Positions 62,901 to 64,000 of a DNA stretch of 64,000 nucleotides are shown here, piece after piece; position 1 is the first letter of the stretch, and each line of letters opens with the position of its first letter. Below the pieces are notes generated by a model. That model was not told the DNA's origin. It saw only the letters and a program-made list of their open reading frames with translations, and did not search any database. The translations under genes and the position numbers were made by a program. Location: positions 558,001 to 622,000 of the forward strand of contig NZ_QNRR01000001.1 in NCBI RefSeq assembly GCF_003315205.1, given 5' to 3'. Origin of the DNA: Roseimicrobium gellanilyticum (lineage in GTDB: Bacteria; Verrucomicrobiota; Verrucomicrobiia; Verrucomicrobiales; Verrucomicrobiaceae).

Positions 62901-64000
62901 GCAACTCTTCCGTCGCACAAACGGTGAATGAGTCTTTCCGCGGTGTGTTCACACTTCGAGCGGGCAACTCCTCCATCAAGGCTGGGGCTAACAGTGAGTT
63001 TGCCACCATCGTTCTGAACTTGGGCCTGGACAATCCGTTCTCTGTCTTCATCTCGGAGCCTACGTCTGCTTCCTCAGCCATCCAGAATCCTGATTGGTAC
63101 TGGAGGGCTCCTGATCGTTTTGCAGGCGCTACGATTGCCTTCGATGGAACGCCTCTCACGTCCACGACCATCCGTTATTTGTATTCTCAGAATGCGCTCA
63201 ATGGCAACGGCTTCGCTGACAATGGGCTTCTGGGCTATTTCACCTCCATCCCGTATGCGACTTTCAAGGCTGGTTCTATTGGAAACCCCTCCTATGTGGA
63301 TTTCGCATCCTTCATTCCCGAATCCACCAGCAATCCAAATCTCAACAATACCGTCATCGGTGATTCCAGCGGTCTACTCGGGAACGTGCTCTTCAAGGAC
63401 TACGGTGGAGGCGGCACCTTTGCGTCGCAACTCGGAAGCTGGAGTTCGTATGTAAGTGCTGCGGGTGGCACTGAATACATGACCGATGCCCTTTTTGCGG
63501 GCTCGACCGGATTCACAGGAACGCTCAATGCCAACAGTGGGGGCAACTTCTATGGGGCGAAACTCATTCGATTTGCCGCCGCCGCTTCGAGTACCATCAA
63601 CATTGCTGCGGGCACCCGACTCGTCCTTGGCACCACCGCTCCCGGGGAAGGTGTTTTTGGTACGGCAGGCCTTTCCGTGCAGGACGGCGGAGCCATCCTG
63701 ATCTCCAATTCAGTTGGCGCTAATAACCAGGGGATTGAGGGTGGCGAGCTCACTTCCGCATTGCTGAGCACGTACTATACTCAGCCTCTCACAACCACGA
63801 CCGCTTCGGCGGCTGGTGGTACTGTCGGAGGGAATACCTTGGGCGTGGCTTCCGTAAGTGCGCTGAAAGTAGGCATGACTGTATCCGGCGCTGGCATTGT
63901 GCCTGGCAGCTATATCACAGACATCAATCGGGTGACGAATACCGTGACGCTCAATACGGGCCTGAGCGCGGCCGTGAGCAACGGAGCGGTTCTTGAGTTC
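56906..64000 (+). CDS. Second giant beta-strand repeat protein, partial (open at right edge)
   Basis: The frame from ATG 56906 has no stop for 2,365 codons to the window end, so the C-terminus is unseen. The signal peptide has a basic n-region (NGRRHAF) and hydrophobic core (PLLLKIASLAGVLFAAG) and is likely cut after AGHA at about 47. The mature start (SWTPTTSGLWSTGTNWNNG) and the beta-strand repeats (e.g. LTKVGRGVVTLSGS, ITGSAGLTKSGGALMEL) match the autotransporter-associated type. At least ten modules of 60-70 residues with VSG.GIP.GT.I..I....TLS are interspersed, six of them in tandem at about 61.5-62.6 kb. I saw no Cys after the signal peptide. Whether it ends in PEP-CTERM, a barrel or another anchor cannot be told. 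Confidence 0.88.
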   Translation, partial: MHARSNTCSPTGLLNGRRHAFSASIPLLLKIASLAGVLFAAGTAGHAQSFTTSWTPTTSGLWSTGTNWNNGVPNSPNAQVTILSNITATTNITLDIAATLDRLTIGDSSNSFVILPSAPGSTLTFANNEAPGDGVDTRINKTVGGTDIIAAGILNTERLVLNVTTGTLALSGPVTISTEVLEKIGGGTVDIRGQLNLHNHNVITATGNKGLLVTAGTLNLSSPSNAIANTVKVTGGTLNFSGRAASQVVSATVSSGNSLTLTNVAGLSTGMAISGANIPVGTYITGISGTTITLSNPVSGNVTANDRLVFGGPSVGAALATGSGNSITLNSTAGISIGMNVHGANIPAGTTVIGVSGNTVTLSNPVSGGGVGANQVLNFGARLGDPVANATAHATVATAAGGNTVTLSDVSQLTVDMLVTGPGIPANTTITAINTLTKTITLSAPLPAGTSLAELSQLYFGTGQTTFASGLGELVVTGGAVNIGTAGNAVNFMIDADQIEITGGTLTLQAGNGGGVTTVLGGATNLLTLNGGTLNVLSSGTASGTVNFASAIDLVLNNNAIFNFSDNVGTIQTFAFGSVNSTSNNTSLVSSVGNAVLQIGGDGVNDVFNGTVNMGGSGGNSRIVKVGTETLTLGGTLDNSTARVEVREGTLILAKASSPTVHAIGSGGTLIVGVAGGGVETAQIGDLSSYVGLGNTHMTNYTNQIHRGATLTVNSTGVFDLNGFSEALNVIAGAGVITNNKLGTTSTILIGQNNTEFTWSGIIQDGNGQMAVWKASSTNTYFENNQTYTGETLVGRSSLVLRGANGRVSGTSTIRVSTNGQLALLNNTATDGSGNNNDRVNDSARIYLDKGGLLLIRRAANNGTTVHTIEKMGVLQIGAGFSQVRTDHTDGTGGNNNVNLSSAIEYVFADYERDQGGIVGFTEIASDGTNGPAVGFSLTNGATALSRVKFESGVSPGSMALLAGNSNTADAGDADFKVLIGAYGGTHNQAYDRLVTVGADGYIRLLNASLAADFRTQITSATTTTSSNLAASATALVAATRDNNARGAADFSLLIGPSSNVLLGEHSFNAWVQTAAAVTTISEQNTLHLGTRAADANYAGVDGSGMFLVSLPSGSFTMNGGTLSFGTREAIIRTNNTSIFRSEITGSAGLTKSGGALMELQGFNKYTGVTTVTQGELRIYTSGALGASGSGNGTKAVNGNLGMNSGVVTANDETLELLIGGNLLVIDQNNTWNGDVFINNNFETGQNNNGTIQVNDNGSLIINGRVTGMSAALGGINGDPAYTGNGESRGLIFTNGGANLSSVRNGIIKINGTITDEDFAGGAAAHQRLNLFVRGYTGQGSLTNSRFNVFLKDASQTNGQLDLRSGYLHLDKGYASAGGPGGAGVTVTVVQDAFTGGTTLVVDTTAGLTVGTVITGPGIEPGTTVAAIDGATNTITLSDPLTADVTANTSISSGAGGTFTILRQHDGGNVDRAGTISALLLSEAGAIFRSPTIQIGENTGAYSSNNIALLGGENTSGTVTFGAGTNTVDMNPITGTSGGSLTIPGATGSGATSLTLSSAANLRVGDGVSGTGIAPGTTITGINGNVITLSTPTSGNIAANGTISYGYLSTTNNAAGSPGTTKVLSLSSTGGGAAGSQVIQLSNANWLEAGMQVTGHPNIPNGATILSVNPATDEITISVDITGSGVPSGTTLSIATASGNRIVFLNSVAGLEPGMGISGTGIPTDTKIVSVNAATGAVLLSKATTAAPPAVGSNYSVYALSNTITLSTVQGLQIGMGISGNGIRIGTVITAIDPVTKTVVLSAATNGPINETTIQTVPIPAVAYNVSATAASGSNTLVLSSVAGLSIGATVSGTGVPNGTVITAINPATNTVTLSQPISAQIAAAASVNIRKVSNFSETRLYQAAGGKSDFQMRFTDDGGFSLQNEVGALTKVGRGVVTLSGSTAGASDLDGGINVHGGTLELLYGQANTNNSRVNGGTAANPYQLTLAGGELKMSALGNSSVAQTVNESFRGVFTLRAGNSSIKAGANSEFATIVLNLGLDNPFSVFISEPTSASSAIQNPDWYWRAPDRFAGATIAFDGTPLTSTTIRYLYSQNALNGNGFADNGLLGYFTSIPYATFKAGSIGNPSYVDFASFIPESTSNPNLNNTVIGDSSGLLGNVLFKDYGGGGTFASQLGSWSSYVSAAGGTEYMTDALFAGSTGFTGTLNANSGGNFYGAKLIRFAAAASSTINIAAGTRLVLGTTAPGEGVFGTAGLSVQDGGAILISNSVGANNQGIEGGELTSALLSTYYTQPLTTTTASAAGGTVGGNTLGVASVSALKVGMTVSGAGIVPGSYITDINRVTNTVTLNTGLSAAVSNGAVLEF
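57647..58289 (+). repeat. GI-P-GT modules, cluster of three
   Basis: Three successive copies (about 57647-57838, 57858-58043 and 58078-58289). Each carries a GLSTGMAISGANIPVGTYI-like core, an ITLSNPVSG-like strand and a final F/YFG. They separate two regions of ordinary beta-strand repeats. Confidence 0.65.
61060..61268 (+). repeat. GI-P-GT module, single copy
   Basis: Reads TTAGLTVGTVITGPGIEPGT, then a short link to NTITLSDPLTA. It has the same plan as the three-copy and six-copy groups but is isolated by ordinary repeat sequence. Confidence 0.6.
61524..62576 (+). repeat. GI-P-GT modules, near-tandem array of five to six
   Basis: Consecutive copies at about 61524-61723, 61769-61988, 61991-62181, 62182-62386 and 62387-62576; the 61769 copy is slightly longer and may be a fused pair. 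Typical cores are SVAGLEPGMGISGTGIPTDT and SVAGLSIGATVSGTGVPNGT. Another copy begins near 63790 and runs to the window edge. Confidence 0.65.

Overview
The window reads as a chromosome segment of a Verrucomicrobia bacterium, probably near Verrucomicrobiaceae. The evidence is an ECF sigma factor of the Rhodopirellula/Verrucomicrobium type paired with a FecR-like membrane protein, giant autotransporter-associated beta-strand repeat proteins, a PEP-CTERM sorting tail, and a four-gene set that I recognise as the Verru_Chthon cassette A-D. Assignments come from reading translations and motifs; no database search was run.

Layout. 0-7.2 kb: a FecR-like protein that runs off the left edge and its ECF sigma factor; an Ada-type regulator fused to AlkA, divergent from ogt across a long inverted repeat; a BsuBI/PstI-family restriction enzyme with a C5-cytosine methyltransferase; and an aldo/keto reductase. 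7.5-17.6 kb: a Tat-exported NHL propeller, serS-tilS, and sucA and sucB (2-oxoglutarate dehydrogenase E1 and E2). sucA and sucB are separated by two small envelope genes and a palindromic element. 17.6-24.7 kb: small secreted, membrane or immunity-like proteins (including a SUFU-domain protein and a lone secretin-N-like protein), a SnoaL-like/TetR pair, a GNAT acetyltransferase, a DUF502 membrane protein and an LptA/OstA-like protein.

25-64 kb is the distinctive part. A single gene encodes a 7,993-residue exported protein built almost entirely of beta-strand repeats, with one embedded PA14 domain and a C-terminal PEP-CTERM anchor. A strong sigma70-like promoter then precedes four prepilin-like genes (A-D). 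A second giant repeat protein starts after them and is still open at the right edge after 2,365 codons. By N-terminal architecture the cassette proteins match the four minor pseudopilins GspK (A), GspI (B), GspJ (C) and GspH (D) of a type II secretion pseudopilus. Here the GspK-like member carries an ectodomain of about 1,600 residues.

My working model (inference) is that A-D form a dedicated pseudopilus tip that exports, anchors or displays the neighbouring giant proteins. The families are catalogued, but I know of no established function for the cassette. No tRNA, rRNA, CRISPR array or insertion-sequence transposase was seen.
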